Shown: positions 39,999 to 50,973, numbered from the stretch's first letter. The stretch is DNA of 64,000 bases from Flectonema sp. DT1601 (GCA_964019425.1 OZ025800.1:1207001-1271000); one strand, 5' to 3'. Notes: generated by a model from the letters alone, not told the origin. A program made the numbers and translations.

Positions 39999-42900
39999 AT
40001 GATATCGCGGATGGCATTACTGCTGTTGTTCTACGTCACGACTTCAAGTGCCGATGTTATCGGAAGCTGGTCGGATTCTGGAATCACATCGACAGTTGAA
40101 GTTGGGAATGACGTGAGGATAACAATGACCGGATTCAATGATGGATGGTTTGCTGTTGGGTTTGGAGGAAATACCATGGCCGCCACCGCATCTGCGATTG
40201 TTGTTGAGAACGGAGTTGCCCCTTACGAAAAAGTGTTGGGATCGCAAACCGCTGGTACCGACCCACCGGCAGTGTTGACGGTAGTATCAGACACCAGGAA
40301 TGGCCCATTCAGAATAGTAGTTGTAACCAGACCTATTGCTGGAGGTTCCGGGACGTACACTTTCCCATCAGCTGTTGGCAGCATTGATGTGATTTGGGCT
40401 GCTGGAATGGGTGCGTACGCCTACCACATGGGATTTAGAGGTGTCGGAATGATTGATTTTGCAGTCCCAACTCCTGCACCGCCAACTGCTCCGCCAACTG
40501 ACGCACCGTCAGCAATATCAGTTGTTGGAAGTTGGTCGGGTTCTGGAATCACTTCGACAGTTGAAGTTGGGACTGAGGTGAAGATAACAATGACCGGACC
40601 TAATGTCGGATATTTTTCTGTTGGGTTTGGTGGAAATACCATGGCCGCCACCGCATCTGCGATTGTTGTTGAGAACGGAGTTGCTCCTTACGAGAAAGTG
40701 TTAGGATCGCAAACTGCTGGTACCGACCCACCGGCAGTGCTGACGGTAATATCGGACACGGTGGATGGCGCAAACAGAGTAGTAGTTGTAACCAGACCTA
40801 TTGCTGGAGGTTCCGGAACGTACACTTTTCCAACAGCTGCTGGGAGCATTGATGTGATTTGGGCGAGTGGAGCAGGTGCGTATGTCTACCACGACGCGCG
40901 AGGTGCCAGTTCCATCCAATTTGCTGCTCCGGTAATAACACCTATCGAAGGGACTTGGTCGGGTTCTGGAATCACTTCGACAGTTGAAGTTGGGAATGAA
41001 GTGAGGATAACGATGACTGGGCCTAATGTCGGATATTTTTCCGTTGGGTTTGGAGGAAATGTCATGACTAACACCGCATCTGCGATTGTTGTTGAGAACG
41101 GAGTTGCTCCTTACGAGAAAGTGTTGGGATCGTATACCGCTGGTACCGATCCACCGGCAGTGTTGACGGTAGTATCAGACACCGTGGATGGCGCAAACAG
41201 GGTAGTAGTTGTAACCAGACCTATTGCTGGAGGTTCCGGAACGTACACTTTTCCAGTTTTTCCTGGGAGCATTGATGTGATTTGGGCGAGTGGGGCAGGT
41301 GCGTATGTCTACCACGACGCGCGAGGTGCCAGTTCCATGGATTTTGCTGCTCCGGTAATAACACCTATCGAAGGGACTTGGTCGGGTTCTGGAATCACTT
41401 CGACGGTTGAAGTTGGGAATGAAGTGAGGATAACGATGACCGGATTCAATGATGGATGGTTTGCTGTTGGGTTTGGAGGAAATACCATGGCTACCACCGC
41501 ATCTGCGATTGTTGTTGAGAACGGAGTTGCCCCTTACGAAAAAGTGTTGGGATCGCAAACCGCTGGTACCGACCCACCGGCAGTGTTGACGGTGGTATCA
41601 GACACCAGGAATGGCCCATTCAGAATAGTAGTTGTAACCAGACCTATTGCTGGAGGTTCCGGGACGTACACTTTCCCATCAGCTGTTGGCAGCATTGATG
41701 TGATTTGGGCTGCTGGAATGGGTGCGTACGCCTACCACATGGGATTTAGAGGTGTCGGAATGATTGATTTTGCAGTCCCAACTCCTGCACCGCCAACTGC
41801 TCCGCCAACTGACGCACCGTCAGCAATATCAGTTGTTGGAAGTTGGTCGGGTTCTGGAATCACTTCGACAGTTGAAGTTGGGACTGAGGTGAAGATAACA
41901 ATGACCGGACCTAATGTCGGATATTTTGCTGTTGGGTTTGGAGGAAATACCATGACTAACACCGCATCTGCGATTGTTGTTGAGAACGGAGTTGCTCCTT
42001 ACGAGAAAGTGTTAGGATCGCAAACTGCTGGTACCGATCCACCGGCAGTGCTGACGGTAATATCGGACACGGTGGATGGCGCAAACAGAGTGGTAGTTGT
42101 AACCAGACCTATTGCTGGAGGTTCCGGAACGTACACTTTTCCAACAGCTGCTGGGAGCATTGATGTGATTTGGGCGAGTGGGGCAGGTGCGTATGTCTAC
42201 CACGACGCGCGAGGTGCCAGTTCCATCCAATTTGCTGCTCCGGTAATAACACCTATCGAAGGGACTTGGTCGGGTTCTGGAATCACTTCGACAGTTGAAG
42301 TTGGGAATGAAGTGAGGATAACGATGACTGGGCCTAATGTCGGATATTTTTCCGTTGGGTTTGGAGGAAATGTCATGACTAACACCGCATCTGCGATTGT
42401 TGTTGAGAACGGAGTTGCTCCTTACGAGAAAGTGTTGGGATCGTATACCGCTGGTACCGATCCACCGGCAGTGTTGACGGTAGTATCAGACACCGTGGAT
42501 GGTGCAAACAGAGTAGTAGTTGTAACCAGACCTATTGCTGGAGGTTCCGGAACGTACACTTTTCCAGTTTTTCCTGGGAGCATTGATGTGATTTGGGCGA
42601 GTGGGGCAGGTGCGTATGTCTACCACGACGCGCGAGGTGCCAGTTCCATGGATTTTGCTGCTCCGGTAATAACACCTATCGAAGGGACTTGGTCGGGTTC
42701 TGGAATCACTTCGACGGTTGAAGTTGGGAATGAAGTGAGGATAACGATGACCGGATTCAATGATGGATGGTTTGCTGTTGGGTTTGGAGGAAATACCATG
42801 GCTACCACCGCATCTGCGATTGTTGTTGAGAACGGAGTTGCCCCTTACGAAAAAGTGTTGGGATCGCAAACCGCTGGTACCGACCCACCGGCAGTGTTGA

Positions 42901-45900
42901 CGGTAGTATCAGACACCAGGAATGGCCCATTCAGAATAGTAGTTGTAACCAGACCTATTGCTGGAGGTTCCGGGACGTACACTTTCCCATCAGCTGTTGG
43001 CAGCATTGATGTGATTTGGGCTGCTGGAATGGGTGCGTACGCCTACCACATGGGATTTAGAGGTGTCGGAATGATTGATTTTGCAGTCCCAACTCCTGCA
43101 CCGCCAACTGCTCCGCCAACTGACGCACCGTCAGCAATATCAGTTGTTGGAAGTTGGTCGGGTTCTGGAATCACTTCGACAGTTGAAGTTGGGACTGAGG
43201 TGAAGATAACAATGACCGGACCTAATGTCGGATATTTTTCCGTTGGGTTTGGTGGAAATACCATGGCCGCCACCGCATCTGCGATTGTTGTTGAGAACGG
43301 AGTTGCTCCTTACGAGAAAGTGTTAGGATCGCAAACTGCTGGTACCGACCCACCGGCAGTGCTGACGGTAATATCGGACACGGTGGATGGCGCAAACAGA
43401 GTAGTAGTTGTAACCAGACCTATTGCTGGAGGTTCCGGAACGTACACTTTTCCAACAGCTGCTGGGAGCATTGATGTGATTTGGGCGAGTGGAGCAGGTG
43501 CGTATGTCTACCACGACGCGCGAGGTGCCAGTTCCATCCAATTTGCTGCTCCGGTAATAACACCTATCGAAGGGACTTGGTCGGGTTCTGGAATCACTTC
43601 GACAGTTGAAGTTGGGAATGAAGTGAGGATAACGATGACTGGGCCTAATGTCGGATATTTTTCCGTTGGGTTTGGAGGAAATGTCATGACTAACACCGCA
43701 TCTGCGATTGTTGTTGAGAACGGAGTTGCTCCTTACGAGAAAGTGTTGGGATCGTATACCGCTGGTACCGATCCACCGGCAGTGTTGACGGTAGTATCAG
43801 ACACCGTGGATGGCGCAAACAGGGTAGTAGTTGTAACCAGACCTATTGCTGGAGGTTCCGGAACGTACACTTTTCCAGTTTTTCCTGGGAGCATTGATGT
43901 GATTTGGGCGAGTGGGGCAGGTGCGTATGTCTACCACGACGCGCGAGGAGCTGAGATGATGACTTTCACGGTAGCGACTCCCGTACTGCCAGCTGCGCGA
44001 ACTGACGCACCCTCGACAACATCATTTACTGGAAGTTGGTCAGGTTCTGGAATCACTTCGACAGTTGAGGTTGAGACTGAGGTGAGGATAACAATGACCG
44101 GACCTAATGTAGGATACTTTTCCGTTGGGTTTGGAGGAAATACCATGACTAACACCGCATCTGCGATTGTTGTTGAGAACGGAGTTGCTCCTTACGAGAA
44201 AGTGTTAGGATCGCAAACCGCTGGTACCGACCCACCGGCAGTGTTGACGGTAGTATCAGACACCGTGGATGGCGCAAACAGAGTGGTAGTTGTAACCAGA
44301 CCTATTGCTGGAGGTTCTGGGACGTACGCTTTTCCAACAGCTGCTGGGAGCATTGATGTGATTTGGGCGAGTGGAGCAGGTGCGTATGTCTACCACAACT
44401 CACGAGGTGATGGATCATTAACGTTTGTCTCTTCGAATCCTGCAGCGACACCGGCTCCGATATCTGATGCTCCGCCAACTGCTGTTCCAACTGCTGCTCC
44501 ACCCACTGCAGCTCCTCCAAGTATCTCAACAATCTCATCTGATGGAATTATTGCATCTGATCAAGTAACGGGAGTGACAACAGATGTTCGATTCTCATCA
44601 GACGAAGCAACAATCACAGTCAGAGGTCCTCCGGGAGTTTGGTTTGGAGTAGCATTCGGACAGATAAGAATGATGCCAACAGCTACTGCTTTCATTATAA
44701 CTAGCGGCAGTCCAACAACTGTTGAAGAACGAACTCTAACGGATCGAAGTGAAGGGACGTTGATTGACAGCATCCAGGGAGATAAGATAGTGTCAGATGC
44801 TATCGTCGGGGGAATGAGAGAAGTCGTTTTCATGAGAACTATGGCAGGACAGGGTGAGTCATTCACATTCGACACAACAGCTGCGAGTGTTGAAATGATG
44901 ACCGCCATGGGAAGAACTGCTGACTACACATCCGGTCACAGCGTGTCCTCAGGTTTAAATATCGGAGCATCAGCGCAGGTGTTCTCTCAACAGTTTTCAT
45001 TGACGTCACTCAACTTTGATGAAAATAAATTTCAGATGGTGATGAGATGTCAGGTAGGGTTATGGTGCGGTATATCTCTCGGCACTATGGAAGATGGACG
45101 TTCGATAACTTGCAGGGAACCTGGTCTTTGTGAGAACAGCAAGCTTGTGATTTCAGGTCCCCAGCCAGAAGCAATTCAAAAAGTCACCGTAACAGAGTTC
45201 GCAGTCGAAAATGGGTTCTTCACACTCACTGCAACTTTTGATGAAGTAGGCAGCGGGTTTGTATCTGGAGCTGCGATATTGTGGAGTGTTGGAACAGTAA
45301 CGAATGGTAATCTGGACAAACACGAAGACAATCAACGAGGAGGGCAGTTCCTCGCTACTGGAGGAACTAGAGATGTTGGAGATGACAAAACCCTCCGAAT
45401 TGGTTATTCCATGATCGCAATTGTTCTAATCGCCGGCATTGGTCTAGTTTCTGGTTTGATGTACTACCGCTACAATAAGAATGGACCAGACTTCATCAGC
45501 AAGAAGTTATTCAACTCTCACGCGGGTACAATCATTGCGATGATTGTTGTTGCAATTGCGTGTACGGTGTCATACTTCGCTTCTTATAGTACGGACGAGT
45601 GGTGGTATGGTACTGCTAACCCAGCCGTAATTACTCTTACAACAACTCTGTTACTATCCAGTGGAAGTATCGGACAGTTAGTAAAGATCTCAAGAGAGAG
45701 ATTAATAACATATCACAGATGGTTGGGAGTATCCTTCTTATTGTTTTCATCAATTCATGGAATTGGTTATCTAATCGACAGCTCTAACAATGACATCTTA
45801 GACCTGATGTGGAAAACTGACGACTATAAGGGAGCTGCTCCTCTTTACGGAGTCCTTTCCCTCCTATGCACCTTCTTAATGTTCTCGCTTTCCTTTATTA

Positions 45901-46838
45901 GAAGAAGATGGTATCACATCTTTCTTTACAGTCACTGGATCTCAGCAATCTTAGTTCTTTTCTTCTCGTGCCTGCACTCCAGTACGATTCTGATTCCGGT
46001 ATCAGTGGCGTCAGGGTTCATTGTTATATCTGCTATTTATAAGTTCATCCAACCTGCGGCTGTAGTGAGAGAGAAGATCTCTAGCGAAGACGGTCAGTAC
46101 ACTAAGATGAAGGTGAGTATTAAAAATCAGAAACCATGTACGTACGGAAGCTACTACAACGTGGGGGTAAAGGGAGACATGTTCCAGACGCATCCATTTT
46201 CTGTAGTGAAGAATGGGTCAACTGTTGATTTTATTATTAAGAACATGGGTCCTGGAACCTCAACAGACCACATCATTAAAAGTATCGAAGAGAGTGACAC
46301 TGTTCGTTTAGAAGGTCCGTTTGGAGTTCCAACTGTGATGCCACAACACTACGAAAGAGTCATTCTCTGCGCTGGTGGTGTTGGTGTGACTCCACTCGTT
46401 GGTATTATGAATATGTGTGCTGCCTCAAAAACTGATGATGAAACTGAAATGCAAAGCACTCCTGGAAACTCAGAGTCGGCAAAGATTCACCTCCATTGGA
46501 GTTGCCGTGACGTAGCTTTGCTCGAACTAGTCGCACCGTACCTCAACGAGTTGGAAACGGAATCGGTACACACCTTTCTGTACTACACTGGTGGGGGAGA
46601 GATTTCCCATATCAAGATTCCAGCTAATGTTACTGTCACTTCAGGAAGACCTGATTACAGTAAAGTATTCATATCAGGAGGTTCTCTGTTTCAAGAAACC
46701 AACACCGATACCCCCGCCGGTGATGTTGGTGTGTACACGTGTGGTCCAGAACTGATGGAAAAATCTGTTTTACAAGCGATTGATAGCTGTGAATACAGAG
46801 GCGCTTTGGTTGTGCATTCTGAAACATTCTTAATGTAA
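39999..46838 (+). CDS. Tandem DOMON-domain ferric reductase / NADPH oxidase-type protein
   Basis: 2279 residues. A signal peptide (MISRMALLLLFYVTTSSA) is followed by ten very similar DOMON-like domains of about 135-150 residues (each with GITSTVEVG, VGFGGN, ASAIVVENGVAPYEKVLG, RPIAGGSGTY and SIDVIWA). Two divergent ones follow (about 1510-1660 and 1665-1780). Six or seven membrane helices start near 1804. Two H-x13-H pairs, in YHRWLGVSFLLFSSIHG and SHWISAILVLFFSCLHS, would bind two haems. The C-terminal flavin/NAD part has HPFSVV (about 2064), CAGGVGVTPLVG (about 2124) and CGPELM (about 2248). The family moves electrons from cytosolic NAD(P)H across the membrane to iron or oxygen. DOMON domains bind haem or sugar, so the external array may pass electrons or bind a surface. 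Linkers are Thr/Pro/Ala-rich. Confidence 0.9.
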   Translation: MISRMALLLLFYVTTSSADVIGSWSDSGITSTVEVGNDVRITMTGFNDGWFAVGFGGNTMAATASAIVVENGVAPYEKVLGSQTAGTDPPAVLTVVSDTRNGPFRIVVVTRPIAGGSGTYTFPSAVGSIDVIWAAGMGAYAYHMGFRGVGMIDFAVPTPAPPTAPPTDAPSAISVVGSWSGSGITSTVEVGTEVKITMTGPNVGYFSVGFGGNTMAATASAIVVENGVAPYEKVLGSQTAGTDPPAVLTVISDTVDGANRVVVVTRPIAGGSGTYTFPTAAGSIDVIWASGAGAYVYHDARGASSIQFAAPVITPIEGTWSGSGITSTVEVGNEVRITMTGPNVGYFSVGFGGNVMTNTASAIVVENGVAPYEKVLGSYTAGTDPPAVLTVVSDTVDGANRVVVVTRPIAGGSGTYTFPVFPGSIDVIWASGAGAYVYHDARGASSMDFAAPVITPIEGTWSGSGITSTVEVGNEVRITMTGFNDGWFAVGFGGNTMATTASAIVVENGVAPYEKVLGSQTAGTDPPAVLTVVSDTRNGPFRIVVVTRPIAGGSGTYTFPSAVGSIDVIWAAGMGAYAYHMGFRGVGMIDFAVPTPAPPTAPPTDAPSAISVVGSWSGSGITSTVEVGTEVKITMTGPNVGYFAVGFGGNTMTNTASAIVVENGVAPYEKVLGSQTAGTDPPAVLTVISDTVDGANRVVVVTRPIAGGSGTYTFPTAAGSIDVIWASGAGAYVYHDARGASSIQFAAPVITPIEGTWSGSGITSTVEVGNEVRITMTGPNVGYFSVGFGGNVMTNTASAIVVENGVAPYEKVLGSYTAGTDPPAVLTVVSDTVDGANRVVVVTRPIAGGSGTYTFPVFPGSIDVIWASGAGAYVYHDARGASSMDFAAPVITPIEGTWSGSGITSTVEVGNEVRITMTGFNDGWFAVGFGGNTMATTASAIVVENGVAPYEKVLGSQTAGTDPPAVLTVVSDTRNGPFRIVVVTRPIAGGSGTYTFPSAVGSIDVIWAAGMGAYAYHMGFRGVGMIDFAVPTPAPPTAPPTDAPSAISVVGSWSGSGITSTVEVGTEVKITMTGPNVGYFSVGFGGNTMAATASAIVVENGVAPYEKVLGSQTAGTDPPAVLTVISDTVDGANRVVVVTRPIAGGSGTYTFPTAAGSIDVIWASGAGAYVYHDARGASSIQFAAPVITPIEGTWSGSGITSTVEVGNEVRITMTGPNVGYFSVGFGGNVMTNTASAIVVENGVAPYEKVLGSYTAGTDPPAVLTVVSDTVDGANRVVVVTRPIAGGSGTYTFPVFPGSIDVIWASGAGAYVYHDARGAEMMTFTVATPVLPAARTDAPSTTSFTGSWSGSGITSTVEVETEVRITMTGPNVGYFSVGFGGNTMTNTASAIVVENGVAPYEKVLGSQTAGTDPPAVLTVVSDTVDGANRVVVVTRPIAGGSGTYAFPTAAGSIDVIWASGAGAYVYHNSRGDGSLTFVSSNPAATPAPISDAPPTAVPTAAPPTAAPPSISTISSDGIIASDQVTGVTTDVRFSSDEATITVRGPPGVWFGVAFGQIRMMPTATAFIITSGSPTTVEERTLTDRSEGTLIDSIQGDKIVSDAIVGGMREVVFMRTMAGQGESFTFDTTAASVEMMTAMGRTADYTSGHSVSSGLNIGASAQVFSQQFSLTSLNFDENKFQMVMRCQVGLWCGISLGTMEDGRSITCREPGLCENSKLVISGPQPEAIQKVTVTEFAVENGFFTLTATFDEVGSGFVSGAAILWSVGTVTNGNLDKHEDNQRGGQFLATGGTRDVGDDKTLRIGYSMIAIVLIAGIGLVSGLMYYRYNKNGPDFISKKLFNSHAGTIIAMIVVAIACTVSYFASYSTDEWWYGTANPAVITLTTTLLLSSGSIGQLVKISRERLITYHRWLGVSFLLFSSIHGIGYLIDSSNNDILDLMWKTDDYKGAAPLYGVLSLLCTFLMFSLSFIRRRWYHIFLYSHWISAILVLFFSCLHSSTILIPVSVASGFIVISAIYKFIQPAAVVREKISSEDGQYTKMKVSIKNQKPCTYGSYYNVGVKGDMFQTHPFSVVKNGSTVDFIIKNMGPGTSTDHIIKSIEESDTVRLEGPFGVPTVMPQHYERVILCAGGVGVTPLVGIMNMCAASKTDDETEMQSTPGNSESAKIHLHWSCRDVALLELVAPYLNELETESVHTFLYYTGGGEISHIKIPANVTVTSGRPDYSKVFISGGSLFQETNTDTPAGDVGVYTCGPELMEKSVLQAIDSCEYRGALVVHSETFLM
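40056..43988 (+). repeat. Three 1311-bp higher-order repeats in the DOMON gene
   Basis: The sequence GTGTCGGAATGATTGATTTT occurs at about 40441, 41752 and 43063, exactly 1311 bases apart. Each unit holds three DOMON domains of different type (FNDGWFAVG, then NVGYFSVG or NVGYFAVG with a VDGANR strand, then a TFPVFPGS type). The units differ at only a few bases by eye, many of them third positions. 1311 is divisible by three, so units can be gained or lost without breaking the frame. Confidence 0.9.
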
Positions 46839-48797
46839 TAAAATGCCTTTTTATTTCTCTTTCTTTCTTTCTTTCTTTCTTTCTTATTTTTATATAAGGG
46901 TGACTGAGGGACATATCCCAAGGTTATTTATATCTTACTCTGAATTAAAAAGAAATAATAAAATAAAAAAAATGCATTCTCGGCCGTGTGGCTAAATAAG
47001 ATGCAAACAAAAAAAAAGAAAACGCAAATGCCTATAGAAGTTCTTACTACGATCCATCCGAGAACGTGTGTTTTTTTCTTTTCACTTACTTACTTGCGGA
47101 CAATTGTCTCGCGATTATAAACTTTTTCAATTCTCAATTGTGTTGTGTTCTACATTATTTTTATTTTTATTTTTATTTTTATACTCCCTTTCTCTGCCAA
47201 TTCGACAATTAAGGATTTCCTTTTTTTTAGTGTGTCCTTTAATTTAAGCACTTAACAAATGAGACAATCACGTGGGAAGGTGAACATTCGCAACCTTTTC
47301 ATCGCTATCTTCCCGGCCCCATGTGATGGGAGGTACTCTCTTATCGGTAGTGCAATCATGCTGATATTAATTTCTTGTATTCTATTGTACGCTGTCTTCC
47401 TTGGTTCTAGTTGGTAACAGCCTACCTCATTTTTATTATTTTGGGTTCTTGTTCAAACCCAGCTTTGCTTCTATGTCTGTTTGTTCTTTCATCTCGTCAT
47501 CATGTGACCTTCCTTTTCTTCCTCTCTTGAAAAAAAGAAAACAAATCATTTTTTTTAAAAAAATTAATTAAGTTATGGCCCAAAACATAACGAATGCGCT
47601 CGCTCTGACCCGACTGTGCATCCTGGGATCCCAACCGTAGCTCAGTATTGGGGAATCACATCCTAGGTACAAGTTTTCGTGGACAGAGACGCTCTTGTTT
47701 CCCGACTTGACCAGAAACAAAAACCATCTTCTTTCCGAATAACCAGATTCGACGATATCTGGATACTTATACTGACACTAACTTATGTATGAGTGTAATA
47801 CATTATCTTTGTGTTTTAGCTATGCTGAAATGAAACTAAATCTTTTGTGATATTTGTCAGTTTTAACTTTATTACTTATCGTTGAGTATTTTTAAAGTTT
47901 ATTATTGGTCACTCCCTCTCTTTTTTGTGTGTAACAAGCTGTGTTTTTTACGTTTTCCAGACAAGGTTTTTCAACTACCCCTTCACTCTCTGGTTGATTA
48001 ACAATTGCCTTACTAAAACAGCTCTGAAAATATTCCGCTTTGAGCGTATATATCATTGAGCGATATTTCTATTTAATTTATTCCCTTGCCGATCTGATCG
48101 ATGATCGTTTTTCGGCAATTTTCTTTCTCTCCCTCTCTTTTTATTTCTTTGTAAATTACTGTATTCTATTCAAAATGAATTCCGCAGTACTTTTACCATC
48201 AACTTGATGTGAGGCTTCAGCTGCCTACCATCAAACGATGTTTCTTCTACCGTTTTTTTCTCTCTCAAGTACTTCTCAAGTTTTTTTTTATTGAACCGGA
48301 GTAACTACCGCTTCGGAACAAATATAAAAATTCAAACGCTAAACTGATGACAAAAACAAAATCTATTGAATGCAGTAGCAGCAGCATCAGCTGAAGTTTC
48401 TTATTAGTAAAAAACAAAAAAAAGAGGAAAAAAATGAAAAACACAAAAAAAAAAAAAAAAAAAAAATCCTGTCTTCCTTTTTTCAGTCCCTTCAATTGTG
48501 AAAGTAGTGACTGCTGGTATCTCCGTTATCATTAATAGAGGTAGCAAATTTATCGGTAGCTTGCTTTGACTTCCCTGACTTCAATACATAAAATAAGATA
48601 AATGATTTGTAGCTACTTAAGTTTATCTTTCTCTAACAGGTCAGGTACGTTCACTCAGTATAAAAGAGCCCGAGGATACATGTAGATAACGGTGTGGCTC
48701 TTTCATGGGTTTAGGTTGAAGGGTCGAAAACTAGTTTAAGCTTTAACGGCCCCCGAATTCCCATATTGGACACCACATATATGATTTCACCTCCACC
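46839..48797. other. Long spacer with simple repeats
   Basis: Nearly 2 kb without a supportable gene. It has a TTTC microsatellite (46857-46884), TTTTA repeats (47158-47183), a 23-A tract (48447-48469) and ACCAGATTCGAC (47743-47754), shared with the long intron at 23901. This spacer separates the housekeeping array from the accessory region. Confidence 0.55.
46857..46884. repeat. TTTC microsatellite
   Basis: About seven copies of a CTTT/TTTC tetranucleotide, just after the stop codon of the reductase gene. Confidence 0.85.
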
Positions 48798-50973
48798 ATG
48801 ACATCTACATTAGAGAAAGACGAATACAGAAAGTACTTGAAAGAGACGATGGCGAAGATTGCAGCAATCGAACCAATTCTGGCTGATGTGGATACACAGA
48901 GACGTCTAATGAACCCCGCAATTGGTGAGTGTGGGAGTCTGAAAGATTACCAGCCGAAACTGGAGGTAAAGAAAAACAAACTATAGGAGTTGTTGATGCT
49001 CCTAGGGTTATACCTTTACTCTTTGTTTGTAACGTATTTCTTGCACATTTGCCCACCAACCAAACAGAAAACGCACAACGAAAGCGAAGACAAACAGTTG
49101 ATATCGGAGTGTTGGTTGCATGTTTGGTTTGGATGGCTTGTTTCTTTGTTAGGAAACATTTAATAATGTCGTTCACAACAAGGGCGTGCAAGTTTATTGT
49201 ATTTGTCAGTCTGATTAATTCCAACGTCTTACAACTGTTTGATAAGTTCAGTCCATCTGTGTAGTACCGTGATCTCTTTTCTGAAGCCTGCTTGCATTGA
49301 ACCGCCGATGTTGCACTGGGCATATGTAAGACCTGTTCCTTTGCGTTCTGTTGCTTTGTTGCAGTTTTTTGCTAGCTTGGAGTACCGATGCTGACTTTCT
49401 TGAACTCTCTCTCGCAGGATCGCGGCTTCGAGCAGGTAGTCGACTGGTGTCGTACGGAGTGGAGGACGGCTCTCTGTTGGATGCATCAGTGGTGCGCTTG
49501 TTTGGATTGGAATGGTTCACAGATGCTGCAAAGAGAGCGAAGGCATTCCTACGAGGAGAACGGGATCAGGACGGGTTTTTGTGCCTTGATACTCCCACAT
49601 TCGCTGTGGATGGCTGTCTTCAGTTTAATAACAGGAAGTGGTTCTCTGATGATGTTACGAACATCTCATTCAGCAACTCTGACCCCTCAGTCACGACCGT
49701 TTCAGATGATTTCTTATCCTCATTTCGTGAGGTTATAAAGATCGGTCTGCCTGGTCTTCAATACATCACATCTGTTGGTAATCAGTTCCTCAGTAATTGC
49801 AATTCACTGTCATCCGTAGACTTATCAAGTCACAGCAACGTGTTAGCTGTTGGAGACTCTTTTCTAAGTAATTGTTCATCCCTCACATCTCTGGACTTGT
49901 CTGGTCTCAGCAATGTTTCAGCTGTTGGAGACTCTTTTCTGCGTAATTGTTCATCCCTCACATCTCTGGACTTATCAAGTCTCAGCAACGTGTTAGCTGT
50001 TGGAGACGATTTTCTAAGTAATTGTCCATCCCTCACATCTCTGGACTTATCAAGTCTCAGCAATGTTTCAGCAGTTGCAAACGCTTTTCTATTTAATTGT
50101 TCATCCCTCACATCTCTGGACTTGTCTGGTCTCAGCAATGTTTCAGCAGTTGCAAACGTTTTTCTATTTAATTGTTCATCCCTCACATCTCTAGACTTAT
50201 CAAGTCTCAGCAATGTTTCAGCAGTTGCAAACGCTTTTCTATATTCTTGTTCATCCCTCACATCTCTGGACTTGTCTGGTCTCAGCAATGTTTCAGCAGT
50301 TGCAAACGTTTTTCTATTTAATTGTTCATCCCTCACATCTCTGGACTTATCAAGTCTCAGCAATATTTCAGCTGTTGGAGACTATTTTCTAAGTAATTGT
50401 TCATCCCTCACATCTCTGGACTTATCAAGTCTCAGCAACGTGTTAGCTGTTGGAGACGATTTTCTAAGTAATTGTCCATCCCTCACATCTCTGGACTTAT
50501 CAAGTCTCAGCAATGTTTCAGCAGTTGCAAACGCTTTTCTATTTAATTGTTCATCCCTCACATCTCTGGACTTGTCTGGTCTCAGCAATGTTTCAGCAGT
50601 TGCAAACGTTTTTCTATTTAATTGTTCATCCCTCACATCTCTAGACTTATCAAGTCTCAGCAATGTTTCAGCAGTTGCAAACGCTTTTCTATATTCTTGT
50701 TCATCCCTCACATCTCTGGACTTATCAAATCTCAGCAATGTTTCAGCTGTTGGAAGGCATTTTCTAAGTAATTGTTCATCCCTCACATCTCTGGACTTAT
50801 CAAGTCTCAGCAATATTTCAGCTGTTGGAAGGCATTTTCTAAGTGATTGTTCATCACTTACTTCCTTGGATTTAACCCTCATGAATGTGGAATCCGTTGG
50901 AAGTAATTTCCTAAAAGGTTGTTCATCCATTAACAGAAACGAACTGCATACGAGTATAAGGAATTTGAAATAA
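48798..50973 (+). CDS. Crinkler/RHS-type header fused to leucine-rich repeats
   Basis: Proposed exons 48798-48924 and 49418-50973 (donor ATTG|GTGAGT, acceptor CTCTCTCGCAG; the split Gly codon is restored) give 560 residues. The header EYRKYLKETMAKIAAIEPIL resembles the header of the HNH gene at 61971 (DYRKQWNVTVAEIAAIKEI). Residues 45-165 are not recognised. From about 165 onward there are at least 15 repeats of 25 residues, of the type LTSLDLSSLSNVSAVGDSF followed by LSNCSS, a BspA-like leucine-rich pattern. Inside the proposed intron sit remains of the family's own header end, intron and second exon, so this may be a fusion formed by insertion of a new 3' part. The alternative is a pseudogene header next to a separate LRR gene. 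Confidence 0.6.
48953..49163 (+). pseudogene. Decayed family header end, intron and second exon
   Basis: In the header frame, PKLEVKKNKL is followed by TAG and then ELLMLLG, aligning with the KLEEKEKEYMKLLKPTE end of the header exon at 61971. Next comes GTTATACCTTTACTCTTTG (49010), like the conserved intron start at 54866 and 62214. An acceptor CAAACAG then opens a frame beginning KTHNESEDKQ (49068-49163), matching the KTHNKTEHE that opens exon 2 of the HNH gene. The TAG and an early stop make this copy non-functional unless it is skipped by splicing. Confidence 0.65.
49790..50895 (+). repeat. 75-bp leucine-rich repeat array with 450-bp superrepeat
   Basis: About 15 tandem units of 75 bases. 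A six-unit block starting at TGGAGACGAT (50001) recurs at 50451, exactly 450 bases later, nearly unchanged. The antisense strand is open across the array only because of its composition. Confidence 0.9.

Noticed and set aside
40044-44155. Many antisense frames of 62-127 residues over the DOMON repeats
   Set aside because: They are identical shadows of the repeated coding strand and have no independent features.
47632-47700. tRNA-like GTAGCTCAGTATTGGGG
   Set aside because: It resembles a box A, but there is no matching box B and no acceptor-stem pairing.
49830-50930. Two long antisense frames (177 and 182 residues) over the leucine-rich repeats
   Set aside because: The repeat unit is a multiple of three, so an antisense frame stays open by composition. 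The product is a simple repeat of LRLDKSRDVRDEQ with no domain.
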